A stretch of 64,000 nucleotides of DNA from Chelydra serpentina (Eukaryota; Chordata; Testudines; Chelydridae), in NCBI GenBank assembly GCA_037349315.1, contig JBAIAC010000056.1, positions 3,076,501-3,140,500 on the forward strand, given 5' to 3'. The position numbers and the translations under genes were made by a program. This document shows, one piece after another, positions 20,621 through 32,689 of the stretch. Position 1 is the first letter of the stretch. Each line of letters begins with the position of its first letter. A model generated the notes under the pieces. The model made no database searches, was not told where the DNA came from, and saw only the letters and a program-made list of their open reading frames with translations.

Positions 20621-23090
20621 CAAGCCCCGTCTCGCGGCAGCAGGCCCAGCCCAGGCAGCAAAGGGAAGGGGTGGGGGCCTCCACCATTGTTCTTCAGACA
20701 GGCCTATAGGGCAGACACCACTTCTTGCTTCACTCATGTGTGCCCCTACACACACCCTCATAATCATCCATATATCCAGCCCTGCCCCATAGGGAGCCCC
20801 CCCATCCTCCTATGTTCTGGCCTGCAGGTCCCCCTGGGTGGGGTCTGTAGCCCCACACTGCTGCCTCACAGGGACTCTCTCGCAGTTCTTTACCCAGTGA
20901 GCCACATTTAGGCTGCAAGTTCCACCCCGCAGCCCTATTACGTGTACCCTGCACCTGCCCCATTCTCAGGCTGCAACACCAGGGGTGCAACAGCTGAGTC
21001 TCAGGTCCTGCCCTGTGGGGAGCTGCCAACCCATGCTCCTGAGAACCCCTTTAGGCCCCTCTGTCCAGCTGTCCAGCTGCAGGGCCCCAAGTCTCTGCTC
21101 CCCACAGGCTCTGTGCCTTGCCTGCTGGTCAGCCAGCCTGTGTCCTACTGCTGCAGCTCCAGTCCTCTCCTGCTGCTGGGGCCCAGAGAACCTTCCCTAG
21201 TCTTATCCTTCCTTAGCCTCATCCTTCTGCAGCCCAGGAGAGCCGTGGGTCTGCTCCCCCACCCCTGCCGACCTGCCCATGGGGGAGGGAGAAAAGCAGT
21301 GAATCTGCTGCTCAGCAGCTTCCTCTGAATAATTGCTGCCTTCCTCTGGTGCTCCTAAGGCACCTGTCATTGCTGGTGCCAATTCTCTGCACCCAGCCCA
21401 GCCAATTATACCAGTGCACTGGCTGCAGCGTCCCCACGCTGAGTCAAGAGCATTTCGCACCCACTCCTGCTCCCTTCGTCCTGGGAATGGGATCCAGCAG
21501 CTCACTGAAGGGACACTTCCGGCTGGAATGAGAGGGCTCTGCCAGCCGAGGTCCCAAGGACAGCGCTGAGCTGGGGGAGTAGTGCTGCTGTCTCTGGGTG
21601 AGAACGGACCTAAGGGACAAAGACACTGAATCTTGTTTGGGGTTTACAGGGATACTGAGCGACTGGGTCCAGCCAGCCTAAAGGACCCTGCGCCTCTCTG
21701 CAGATCATGGGCCATGTTGCCGAGTGGTGCAAAGAGGGGATTGGGCCCCAAGGCTCTGGGGTTCTAGTCTTGCCTCTGCCATTGAGCTTAGATGTATTTA
21801 TCAACATGCTCGCACGTGACAGGAGTCCCGCTCCACGAGACAAAGCCATAGGCAAGCTCTGAGGTTCCTATCAGAGCCTCAGGAGAGGAGCCTCCCTGCG
21901 GCTGGGTGCAGATCCCTATCTGAGATAGCCACTGGGTGTCTGAGGGAGCCAACCAACCTCTGCCACTCCCAACGCCAGCTCACACCATCCATCCCTGACT
22001 CAGCCAGGCTGGGGAGCAGGTAGGCTTCCCAAACACCAGGGTCTGCAGAGCTGAGCGCCAGCCGGGTAGCAGCGGCACTACAGCCCAGACCCCTCCTACT
22101 CCCCCAGCAGCCACTAGTCTCCCACATGTGGCAGGAGGGGGGGCGACAGACTGGGGTGACGGGGAAAGACCTCCAAGCATGAGTCCATCTTGCCAGTTGC
22201 AGCCCTCGCTGGGGAGGCAGGAGGGTGCAGTGGTTAGAGGGCCCTCACCATGGGGAGACCTGCTCTGCCACAGCCGCACTGCGCCACCCGGGCTGAGTCA
22301 CTCGGGGTTAAATCCACAGAGGGACTCAGGTGTTGCAGCACCTGCCGTTGCTGCTCAGGCTCCCTGTACAGTGCATGGGGAGACAGGTGCCTAAGGCTGG
22401 GGCTCGCAGAAACCAGCACGAGAGCAGGGAGCCGTCCAAGCTTGCCAATAGCGAGAGGCCTAAGCCCCTCCCCTCAACGGGAGTTCAGATCCATCTTGGG
22501 ATTCTCAGCTGTGAACCCTCTCCTGGAGTAGGGGTGGGAGAGAGCTAAGTGGGGGTGGATCTACCACACCCCAGGGGAGCACCCCGACTCCTGGGTATGC
22601 AGCTATTCTGCCATACCCTAGGCTGCTTGCCTGAAACATTCCCACTCTGCTGCCCCACAGCTGTCTTTTGTGTAAACCCAGTAAACCCAGTACTGGCCCT
22701 AGAGGGTCCTGAGCGTGCACCGATTCTTGTGACGACCATCTGGTTACATTTCCCAGCAAGCTCTTTTGTGCTTTCTCCCTGGCTGCCCCTCACGCTGGGG
22801 TGGCACCCCTCCTCCAGCCCCCCAACCATCCGCACAGCACCCTCATGCCTCCTTCAGACTGCTCTGTGAGGCCCACTAAAAACTTCACCACAGTCAGGCT
22901 GCCGGTGCGCTGAGCCCACTGCCCACCACGCTGAGCAGCCCTGGCTCATTGAGCTCGTCTGGCTGCTCCATGTGTTGTCTCCTGTCCTATACCTAGAGCC
23001 ACAGGCCAAGACACCTGCCCCGGTATTTCCCCTCAGTGGCCCAGCCAGGACACTCACTCTCAGGCTTCCAGCTCCCCAGCCGTTGCTGCT
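20621..23090. other. Intergenic, no gene recognised
   Basis: About 2.5 kb of moderately GC-rich sequence with only short overlapping chance frames. A tRNA-like phrase at 22214-22262 (GTGCAGTGGTTAGAGGG) may be one arm of the foldback repeat described at 38673 and 55029. Confidence 0.4.
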
Positions 23091-23114
23091 TTGGATCCTG
23101 GCCTGGGGGACTTT

Positions 23115-23330
23115 CCATTTTAATTTAATTTTAAAAAAAGCTTCTTAAACATTCAAAAACCCTGTTTACTTTACATACAACAATAGTTTAGTTCTATATT
23201 AAAGACTTATAGAAAGAGGTCTTCTAAAAACGTTAAAATGTATCACTGGCACGCGAAACCTTAAATTAGAGTGAATAAATGAAGACTCGGCACACCACTT
23301 CGGAAAGGTTGCCGACCCCTGTTCTAGAGA
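23115..23330. repeat. hAT-like element end, AT-rich
   Basis: An AT-rich block ends GGTTGCCGACCCCTGTTCT. I recall this as the end of a dispersed turtle DNA transposon, but the opposite terminus and any target duplication are missing. Confidence 0.45.
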
Positions 23331-23487
23331 TGACATTAGTCTCCTAGAGAAGGTAGCTGCATAGAATTGCACAATAACACATCCACAGCTGCATTGGTAA
23401 CATAATGGACCCCAAAGGTATTAAGCCCAACTCAAAAACATGTAACTTGCTTCAATAAAGTGCCTTCAGTCTATTGTCACCCTGTCA

Positions 23488-23597
23488 CACACGGATTGTA
23501 TGCTTCTTGGGGCAGGCACCGTCCCTTTGTTCTGTGTCTGAACAGCGCCTAGCACAGTGTGGTCCCAGTCCAGCACTCGGCCTCGTAAGCGCTACGG
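23488..23597 (+). repeat. L2/MIR-like 3' tail
   Basis: GCTTCTTGGGGCAGGCACCG, then TCTGTGTCTGAACAGCGCC and TAGCACAGTG, resembles the conserved 3' core shared by L2 LINEs and MIR SINEs. Confidence 0.5.
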
Positions 23598-23984
23598 CAG
23601 TGGTCCCCAAATTGTGGGGCATGCCCCCCTATGGGGGCATGGAGAAAAGTTAGTGGGGTATAGGGGGGCTTGGGCCGGCCCCCACAGGGTTAGGGAGGGA
23701 GCACCACCCAGCCCAGCTCTGTCCCCAGCTCTGCTTCGGCCCCTTCCTCAGCCATGGCTCTGCTCACGGCTCCAGCCCTGGCCCCAGCCCCGGCCTACCT
23801 CGCCCAGCCCCCAGCCATATGCGACTCTACTCCTGGCCCCAGACCCGCCCCTAGCTGTGGCTCCAGCCTCAGCCCCCTTACCCCTGTCTGCACATCCCCC
23901 ACCCCCGGGAGCTGCGGCCCTACTCCCAGACCCAGCTCCTGGGGGGAAAGAGGGGGCATGACATGAAAAGTTTGGGGCCCACTG
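23598..23984. mobile_element. hAT-type MITE (CAGTGGTCCCC family), copy 2
   Basis: CAGTGGTCCCCAAATTGTGG at the left and AAGTTTGGGGCCCACTG at the right form the same inverted termini as the copy at 19851. The interior is C-rich tandem-like sequence. No clear 8-bp duplication. Confidence 0.65.
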
Positions 23985-24420
23985 CTCACAAATAAATAAC
24001 TAATAACTAAGCTGTGCCTGGCTCTGGAGCACCTTGGGTCATGGTGGTCTGTGTCCCCAGGCCCAGCTGCAAGGACCTTGGGGATTTCTTTGTGTTTGCA
24101 GCAGCCGCTGGGGGGTTCCATGGGGGGTTCTGATGAGGGCAGGAGGCCAGGACAGATAGTTGCTGAGCTCAGGATCCAGAAGCCGCTTAGCCTTGTGGTG
24201 CAACAAGGAAGAATGCTGTGATGAGACGTCAGCTGGCCCCCCGAGAGTGAAGCCCCATGAGTGTGAGCCTTGTGGAGGGGTGTGGAGCAGAGGAGCTGCC
24301 AGGGCATCAGAGCTGGGCACGGCGTTCCTCCTGTTAGGTACAAATCAGCTTGTCCTTACTCACCGTCCCAACACCAGGTGATGCGGAGTTGGGCTGTAGC
24401 TCACAAGCTGTCAGAAGCCA

Positions 24421-24767
24421 TGTAAGAAACACACTGAGTCCTAGAAGCTTTGATCAAAGGGCACACAACTCCCTCGCAGCTAACCGCTGTGGAGGAGTGT
24501 GGCAGCTTTATTTGCGACAAGCCTCAGCATTTATAGGTTGAAGACAGACAAAGAAGGCACTACAGCCTCATTTCAGGCTAACCTGTTCACACTGGTTTCT
24601 ATGGTTACTCAATTTAAGCAGGGGGGTGCAGAAGAGCCGATGCAAGAATATTTGTACAAGATAAACAGATTTTGAGCAAGGCCAGAAGATTTTATTGCTA
24701 GGAGATTAGGGAGCATTTTATGACAGAGGTCTCGCTTAATTTTATGACGGGCCTTGCTTAGCTAACA
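24421..24767 (-). repeat. Solo LTR of an endogenous retrovirus-like element
   Basis: Read on the minus strand it begins TGTTAGC and ends CTTACA, with a TATA-like CCTATAAATGC and then AATAAAG about 25 bases later. That is the usual U3-R-U5 order in a 347-bp unit. No gag, pol or env nearby, so it is a solo LTR. Target duplication not clear. Confidence 0.6.
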
Positions 24768-24882
24768 CTCCCAACAGTCATTCTGGCTTCCCCACAAAAC
24801 ACGTCTCATCAAACCAGATCTATTCTGGGCTGGATAAATCACAGACGCTGCAGAGTGTGTGGCTGGCTCCAGAGTCTTTGTG

Positions 24883-25636
24883 TGCACTTAGGACGGAAGA
24901 ATCCCATGCACTGCTACAGACTAGGGACCGAATGGCTGGGCAGCAGTTCTGCAGAAAAGGACCTAGGGGTTACAGTGGACGAAAAGCTGAATATGAGTCA
25001 ACAGTGTGCCCTTGTTGCCAAGAAGGCTAATGGCATTTTGGGTTGTATAAGTAGGGGCATTTCCAGCAGATCGAGGGACGTGATCATTCCCCTCTATTCG
25101 GCACTGGTGAGGCCTCATTTGGAGTACTGTGTCCAGTTTTGGGCCTCACACTACAAGAAGGATGTGGATAAATTGGAAAGAGTCCAACGGAGGGCAGCAA
25201 AAATGATTAGGGGACTGGAGCACATGACTTATGAGGAGAGGCTGAGGGAACTGGGATTGTTTAGCCTGCAGAAGAGAAGAATGAGGGGGGATTTGATAGC
25301 TGCTTTCAACTACCTGAAAGCGGGTTCCAAAGAGGATGGATCTAGACTGTTCTCAGTGGTAGAAGATGACAGAACAAGGAGTAATGGTCTCAAGTTGCAG
25401 AGGGGGAGGTTTAGGTTGGACGTTAGGAAAAACTTTTTCACTAGTAGGGTGGTGAAGCACTGGAATGGGTTACGTAGGGAGGTGGTGGAATCTCCTTCCT
25501 TAGAGGTTTTTAAGGTCAGGCTTGACAAAGCCCTGGCTGGGATGATTTAGTTGGGTTTGGTCCTGCTTTGAGCAGGGGGTTGGACTAGATGACCTCCTGA
25601 GGTCCCTTCCAACCCTGAGATTCTATGATTCTATGA
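24883..25636 (+). mobile_element. CR1 LINE, 3' fragment
   Basis: Starts CACTTAGGACGGAAGAATCC. One open frame (to 25550) covers the RT C-terminal region, then the CR1 tail with two ATTCTATG units. Very similar to the other young copies. Confidence 0.94.
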
Positions 25637-27578
25637 CCCAGCCCTCTAAGGGTTAAATCAGAAAAATGAGCTCCATGCTGGGTCAGTAACTGGAGCAGCA
25701 GGTGGCCCAGCAGAGTTAATAATCAGGCTGCCACTGAGTCTGGCTGGAGGAGCAGGCTGGGCAGCACTGAAGGGGCTGGTTCCGCATCACTCACAACATG
25801 GGCGTGGGGCCCATCTGGGAAACCACAGACCCAGGCTGTGCCCAATGCCCAGGGCAGACGCTTTTACTGAGCAGGAGCCTGTGCTGGCAGCGGGAGCTGA
25901 CGAGGTGGGTGGTGCTGCCATGGCCTGGATTGGCAGGGGCTGGAATTCATGGCCTATTAGTTAATGCCCAGGTGCTGTGTGGCAGCAGGGTATCAGGGCT
26001 GGAGCCAAATTCTTGGATTCGGGGCCCCTGCTGGGGGAGATTGTGCAGCAGCTGCAGGAGGTTTTTACTGGATCCAATGTATGAACAAAGGCTGCGCCCG
26101 GGCGGTTTATCTTGAGATTCAGAGGAGGTCAATTTATCTCCCCAAACGCTCAGCTTTCCACGTGCCGAGGATCTTTGTATCCTGGACTCAGAACTGCAGC
26201 GTAGAAATGGGAGCGAGGCGAAGCTGGGGATGCGGCTTGGTAGCTGGGGATGGGCCCTTGGGGGGTTGGTCCCCAGAGGAGCGGGTTAGGACTGTGGGAT
26301 AAGCACGCTAGCTGGATGTTTCTGCTAAAATGTTCATCTGTGAAGCAGTTAACAACTGTCATTTAATTTTTCCTTAGGTTTCAGAGCCAACCCCCCATTT
26401 AAATGAACAGGGCTGTTTTCACCTCTTGTTTCAGGCTCTCTGACCCTGCTGCTTGGTCTCATTCTGCTCACATTTCTTAGGGTTTTTGTGACCAGGAGGG
26501 CTGGAGTTATTGTGGGAGAGCTGAGAGTTCGTGGCAGGGAGGGTTCTGTGGTTAATCCCACAGCTACACAATAGCAGACGCCACAGCCTCTGATCAATGC
26601 CGGACCCTCATTAACCCCTGTACAGCACTCAGAGGGTTAAATGACAGGCATTCTTAGCCTAGGCTAGGGTTAGGTCAGCCCTGCTCACCTCCCTCCCCTC
26701 CCTTCCCCACTCCGCACCCCCAGCCAGCACTGAAGAGGGATCCCTTTTGTCCTAGCCCAGAAACACGGTGGAAGCAAAATGAGGGGCAAGGGGGCTCTCA
26801 GGACTGTGGGGGCTCATAATGGAGGGAAGCTGCTGTAGCTAAGGGTGGCTGCAGAGATTAATAATCAGATGCCATCTTGGCAGGCCATGGGAGGGGGGCC
26901 AGAGGGCTGCACTCAGCCGCAGCGCCAGGCTTTGGTGGCCGTCGGGTGAATTCTGCAATGCTTAAATAAACCAACGTGGGCATTAAATACAAGCGCCCTG
27001 AGCCTTAACAAGGAGACGCCAAGGCCATGGAGGCACTAACTACGCTGCATGGGTGTGCTGGGAACATCAGCACATGTGGGGCCAGCCGAGTCAGGCCCTG
27101 AGCACCAAGCACAAGACTGTAATTAACAAGCAAATTGCACGCATAGGCTTAGGCATAGTTTAACTTCTGTATTGAGGTGTAGGGGGTGGGAAGGAAGGGG
27201 CTTAATCATACGTATAGATCTAACGATTGTTAGTGGTAGTTAAATTAAAATGTACCTGAAATCACAAATACAGTTTACATTCAGTATTTAATCACCCTTT
27301 TTAAATTTTATTTTAATTATTTGCCATGTTTACCAGCTAGCACTTAAAAAATCAGCATTAGCTTAAAAACAAATTATTGAATAAACAGAACCGAGCACTT
27401 TCATGTAACTATGAATCATGTCTCCCTGTCTTGAGAGTTACATAAAGATTGTCTTGATATAGAAATACTGTATTTATCTTAATGTAGAAGCAAGCATCTT
27501 TCCCTATGGTTAGCTTTTCTCAGTTTTAGCTAGAGTAAAATAATTTGATGGATCTAAGTTAAAACAGAGTAAGACAGA
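25637..27578. other. Intergenic; AT-rich island at 27.1-27.6 kb
   Basis: No gene recognised. The stretch 27115-27575 is markedly richer in A+T than its surroundings, with no open frame or terminal repeat that I can identify. Confidence 0.4.
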
Positions 27579-27745
27579 GGGGAGGGATAGCTCAGTGGTT
27601 TGAGCATTGGCCTGCTAAACCTAGGGTTGTGAGTTCAATCCTTAAGGGGGCCATTTAGGGATATGGGGCAAAAATTGGGGATTGGTCCCGCTTTGAGCAG
27701 GGGGTTGGACTAGATGACCTTCCAACCCTGATATTCTATGATTTT
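27579..27745 (+). mobile_element. tRNA-derived SINE with CR1 tail, copy 3
   Basis: A-box-like TAGCTCAGTGG (27588-27598), B-box-like GAGTTCAATCC (27631-27641), then GGGCCATTTAGGG and a CR1-type tail ending ATTCTATG. The head is tRNA-like, but this is a retroposon and not a tRNA gene. Confidence 0.88.
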
Positions 27746-27788
27746 ACTCATGTTAAAACTTTTTAAGGTCACAGAGTCATTTTTCCAT

Positions 27789-27942
27789 AGGTTTCAGAGT
27801 AGCTGATGTGTATAAATACCTTCTTACTGTATGTTCCATTCTATGCATCCGATGAAGTGGACTGTAGTCCACGAAAGCTTATGCTGAAATAAATATGTTA
27901 GTCTCTAAGGTGCCACAAGTACTCCTGTTCTTTTTACTTTTC
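27789..27942. mobile_element. Penelope-like element 3'-end fragment
   Basis: GGTTTCAGAGTAGC, TGCATCCGATGAAGTGG, CACGAAAGCTTATGCTG and TAAGGTGCCACAAGTACTCC are the hallmark phrases of the Penelope-type repeat also seen at 51.0 kb. Confidence 0.65.
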
Positions 27943-28016
27943 CATAGGTGTTTTGCATCATCCTATAGCATCTAATAGAAAATTATATCTGTGCTATAGC
28001 ATTTTTTTCCACTGCT

Positions 28017-28108
28017 TGCATCCGAAGAAGTGGGTATTCACCCACGAAAGCTTATGCTTCAATACCTCTGTTAGTCTATAAGGTGCCACAGGACCCTTTG
28101 TCGCTTCT
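28017..28108. mobile_element. Penelope-like element 3'-end fragment, copy 2
   Basis: TGCATCCGAAGAAGTGGG, CACGAAAGCTTATGCTTC and TAAGGTGCCACAGGACCC: a variant of the preceding repeat, 75 bp downstream of it. Confidence 0.65.
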
Positions 28109-28176
28109 AGCATTTTAGAGTAATTTCTCAAGATGCTTGATCTACTTCCCATTGACGTCAATAGAGTCTCTGGTAA

Positions 28177-28330
28177 GGTCTACACTACACACACAGGTCA
28201 CTGAGGGGTGTGAAAAATGTACCCCCTGAGCAATGTAGTTATAGCGACGCTAACCCCCCGTGTAGATAGTGCTATGTTGGTGGGAGGGCTTCTCTCTCCC
28301 ATCCTCCCCAGATGTGCTACAGCAGCGCAG
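28177..28330 (+). repeat. Left part of a MITE (GGTCTACACT terminus)
   Basis: GGTCTACACTAC follows TAA (28174-28176). Further in, GGGAGGGCTTCTCTCTCCC is typical of a dispersed turtle MITE. The likely partner terminus is near 34270-34292 (GTGTGGACCTGCCCTT), which would make everything between an insertion into it. Confidence 0.45.
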
Positions 28331-28847
28331 CCTGGGCCGGCCCAAGGGGTGGGCAGGCTGGGCCCCTGCCCAGGGTGGATATTCAAGAGGGCGCCGTGCT
28401 GGTACATCCCACCCACCTGACCTGCCGACAGTGGGGCTTAGGGGCAGCCAGCCAGGCGTGGCAGCGTCTGGAGAGGGCGGACAGACTGAGCTGCAGGGTG
28501 GGGGGTGGGGGCAGCTGGAGCAGCCAGGTAATTCCTCTGAAGTGGGGGTGCCCCATCTCCCCCGCTGCCCTGCTCCACTGTGTCTGCAGCTGCCGCTGCT
28601 CGTGCCCCCCACCACCCCATGGAGCCGCCCTGGCCAAGCTCGGGACCTGGAGCCTGGCTCCTGTGTGCTGGGGGGAGGTTTGCTGATGTCAGGGGGTCCC
28701 CCTCCCCCGACTTGTGTACCCGGTCTCTGCTGAGCTGGGGTGGGGGCGAGGGGGAGCACGTCTGTGCTGGTGCCGCCGTATCCGGAGTAGGAGCGGCCAG
28801 CGCTGCTGTTCAGGCTCCTAATGCTCTTCTTAAACAGCGCACTGACA

Positions 28848-29076
28848 CACTCACTCCGGCGCACACACACTTCACACACACACACACACACTCCCCCCAA
28901 CACACACACATACACACAACACACACACTCTCACACATACTCCCAACACACACACACACTCTGTCTCTCACACACACACACATGCACACTCCTAACACAC
29001 ACACACACTCCCCGAACACATACACACCCACACACAAACACACACTCACATGCATACTCCCAACACAAAACACAAA
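28848..29076. repeat. CA-rich simple repeat, left part
   Basis: ACACAC tracts interrupted by CTC and TCTC units. The tract stops where CR1 begins and resumes at 33444, so one microsatellite was split by the CR1 cluster. Confidence 0.9.
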
Positions 29077-30256
29077 AAAGCAGCTTACAAGAAGTGGAAG
29101 ATTGGACAAATGACCAGGGAGGAGTATACAAATATTGTTCAGGCATGCAGGAGTGAAATTAGGAAGGCCAAATCACACTTGGAGTTGCAGCTAGCCGGAG
29201 ATGTTAGGAGTAACAAGAAGGGTTTCTTCAGGTATGTTAGCAACAAGAAGAAAGTCAAGGAAAGTGTGGGCCCCTTGCTGAATGAGGGAGGGAACCTTGT
29301 GACAGAGGATGTGGAGAAAGCTAGTGTACTCAATGCTTTTTTTGCCTCTGTCTTCACAGACAAGGGCAGCTCCCAGACGGCTGCACTCCGCAGCATGGTA
29401 TGGGGAGGAGGTGACCAGCCCTCTGTGGAGAAAGAAGTAGTTCGGGACTATTTAGAAAAGCTGGACGAACACAAGTCCATGGGGCCAGATGCACTGCATC
29501 CGAGGGTGCTAAAGGAGTTGGCCGATGTGATTGCAGAGCCATTGGCCATTATCTTTGACAAATCATGGCAATCGGGGGAGGTCCCGGATGACTGGAAAAA
29601 AGCTAATGTAGTGCCCATCTTTAAAAAAGGGAAGAAGGAAGATCCGGGGAACTACAGGCCAGTCAGTCTCACCTCAGTCCCTGGAAAAATCATGGAACAG
29701 GTCCTCAAGGAATCAATTCTGAACCACTTAAAGGAGGGGAAAGTGATCAGGAACAGTCAGCATGGATTCACCAAGGGCAAGTCATGCCTGACTAACCTAA
29801 TTGCCTTCTATGATGAGATAACTGGCTCTGTGGATGAGGGGAAAGCAGTGGATGTGCTATTTCTTGACTTTAGCAAAGCTTTTGATACAGTCTCGCACAG
29901 TGTTCTTGCCAGCAAGTTAAAGAAGTATGGGCTGGATGAATGGACGGTAAGGTGGATAGAAAATTGGCTGGATGGTCGTGCTCAACGGGTAGTGATCAAT
30001 GGCTCCATGTCTAGTTGGCAGCCGGTATCAAGTGGAGTGCCCCAAGGGTCGGTGCTGGGGCCGGTTTTGTTCAATATCTTCATCAACGACCTGGAGGATG
30101 GTGTGGACTGCACCCTTAGCAAGTTTGCAGATGACACTAAACTGGGAGGAGTGGTTGATACGCTGGAGGGTAGGGATAGGATACAGAGGGACCTAGACAA
30201 ATTAGAGGATTGGGCCAAAGGAAATCTGATGAGGTTCAACAAGGACAAGTGCAGAG
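29077..30256 (+). mobile_element. CR1 LINE, 5' part of split element
   Basis: Starts AAAGCAGCTTACAAGAAG (KAAYKKWK region) and stays open through the linker and RT core with [17 protein letters not shown] and FADD. Interrupted after AAGTGCAGAGT by a minus-strand CR1. Its continuation is at 32690. Confidence 0.94.
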
Positions 30257-32689
30257 TCATAGAATCTCTTGGTTGGAAGGGACCTCAGGAGGTCATCTAG
30301 TCCAACCCCCTGCTCAAAGCAGGACCAACCCCAACTAGATCATCCCAGCCAGGGCTTTGTCAAGCCTGACCTTAAAAACCTCTAAGGAAGGAGATTCCAC
30401 CACCTCCCTAGGTAACCCATTCCAGTGCTTCACCACCCTACTAGTGAAAAAGTTTTTCCTAATATCCAACCTAAACCTCCCCCTCTGCAACTTGAGACCA
30501 TTACTCCTTGTTCTGTCATCTTCTACCACTGAGAACAGTCTAGATCCATCCTCTTTGGAACCCCCTTTTAGGTAGTTGAAAGCAGCTATCAAATCCCCCC
30601 TCACTCTTCTCTTCTGCAGGCTAAACAATCTCAGTTCCCTCAGCCTCTCCTCATAAGTCATGTGCTCCAGCCCCCTAATCATTTTTGTTGCCCTCCGTTG
30701 GACTCTTTCCAATTTATCCACATCCTTCTTGTAGTGTGGGGCCCAAAACTGGACACAGTACTCCAAATGAGGCCTCACCAGTGCCGAATAGAGGGGAATA
30801 ATCACGTCCCTCGATCTGCTGGAAATGCCCCTACTTATACAGCCCAAGACGCCGTTAGCCTTCTTGGCAACAAGGGCACACTGCTGACTCATATTCAGCT
30901 TTTCGTCCACTGTAACCCCTAGGTCCTTTTCTGCAGAACTGCTGCCCAGCCATTCGGTCCCTAGTCTGTAGCAGTGCATGGGATTCTTCCGTCCTAAGTG
31001 CAGGACTCTACACTTGTCCTTGTTGAACCTCATCAGATTTATTTTGGCCCAATCCTCTAATTTGTCTAGGTCCCTCTGTATCCTATCCCTACCCTCCAGC
31101 GTATCAACCACTCCTCCCAGTTTAGTGTCATCTGCAAACTTGCTAAGGGTGCAGTCCACACCATCCTCCAGGTCGTTGATGAAGATATTGAACAAAACCG
31201 GCCCCAGCACCGACCCTTGGGGCACTCCACTTGATACCGGCTGCCAACTAGACATGGAGCCATTGATCACTACCCGTTGAGCACGACCATCCAGCCAGTT
31301 TTCTATCCACCTTACCGTCCATTCATCCAGCCCATACTTCTTTAACTTGCTGGCAAGAACGCTGTGCGAGACTGTATCAAAAGCTTTGCTAAAGTCAAGA
31401 AATAGCACATCCACTGCTTTCCCCTCATCCACAGAGCCAGTTATCTCATCATAGAAGGCAATTAGGTTAGTCAGGCATGACTTGCCCTTGGTGAATCCAT
31501 GCTGACTGTTCCTGATCACTTTCCCCTCCTTTAAGTGGTTCAAAATTGATTCCTTGAGGACCTGTTCCATGATTTTTCCAGGGATTGAGGTGAGACTGAC
31601 TGGCCTGTAGTTCCCCGGATCTTCCTTCTTCCCTTTTTTAAAGATGGGCACTACATTCGCTTTTTTCCAGTCATCCGGGACCTCCCCCGATTGCCATGAT
31701 TTGTCAAAGATAATGGCCAATGGCTCTGCAATCACATCGGCCAACTCCTTTAGCACCCTCGGATGCAGTGCATCCGGCCCCATGGACTTGTGTTCGTCCA
31801 GCTTTTCTAAATAGTCCCGAACTACTTCTTTCTCCACAGAGGGCTGGTCACCTCCTCCCCATACCGTGCTGCGGAGTGCAGCCATCTGGGAGCTGCCCTT
31901 GTCTGTGAAGACAGAGGCAAAAAAAGCATTGAGTACACTAGCTTTCTCCACATCCTCTGTCACAAGGTTCCCTCCCTCATTCAGCAAGGGGCCCACACGT
32001 TCCTTGACTTTCTTCTTGTTGCTAACATACCTGAAGAAACCCTTCTTGTTACTCCTAACATCTCCAGCTAGCTGCAACTCCAAGTGTGATTTGGCCTTCC
32101 TAATTTCACTCCTGCATGCCTGAACAATATTTTTATACTCCTCCCTGGTCATTTGTCCAATCTTCCATTTCTTGTAAGCTGCTTTTTTGTGTTTAAGACG
32201 AGCAAGGATTTCACTGTTAAGCCAAGCTGGTCGCCTGCCATATTTACTTTTCTTTCTACACATCGGGATGGTTTGTTCCTGCAACCTCAATAAGGTTTCT
32301 TTAAAATACAGCCAGCTTTCCTCGACTCCTTTCCCCCTCATGTTATTCTCCCAGGGGACCTTGCCCATCAGTTCCCTGAGGGAGTCGAAGTCTGCTTTTC
32401 TGAAGTCCAGGCTCTGTATTCTACTGTTCTCCTTTCTTCCTTGTGTCAGGATCCTGAACTCGACCATCTCATGGTCACTGCCTCCCAGGTTCCCATCCAG
32501 TATTGCTTCCTCTACTATTTCTTCCCTGTTTGTGAGCAGCAGGTCAAGAAGAGCTTTTCCCCTAGTTGGTTCCTCCAGCACTTGCACCAGGAAATTGTCC
32601 CCTACACTTTCCAAAAACTTCCTGGATTGTCTGTGGACCGCTGTATTGCTCTCCCAGCAGATGTCGGGGTGATTAAAGTCACCTATAAG
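30257..32689 (-). mobile_element. CR1 LINE, long 5'-truncated copy nested in another CR1
   Basis: A single uninterrupted minus-strand frame of 787 codons (30335-32698) runs from [10 protein letters not shown] of the endonuclease through the whole RT (FADD intact) to the ORF2 stop, then 3' UTR and tail. The 5' end is cut within the endonuclease domain. The frame begins at a non-ATG codon contributed by the flank, so the copy is not autonomous although its RT is undamaged. Confidence 0.95.

Noticed and set aside
27579..27660. tRNA gene on the plus strand
   Set aside because: The A-box and B-box blocks belong to the head of a SINE present in three copies here; no acceptor stem closes it.
28821..29156. 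Frames made of His/Thr repeats near 28.9 kb, and similar ones at 62.0-62.6 kb
   Set aside because: Translations of CA-rich and CACACT-rich simple repeats.
30357..32672. Recurrent antisense frames in CR1 (72, 86, 100, 161 codons) seen in several copies
   Set aside because: They recur only because the copies are nearly identical. They lie opposite the RT frame and look like by-products of its codon use.
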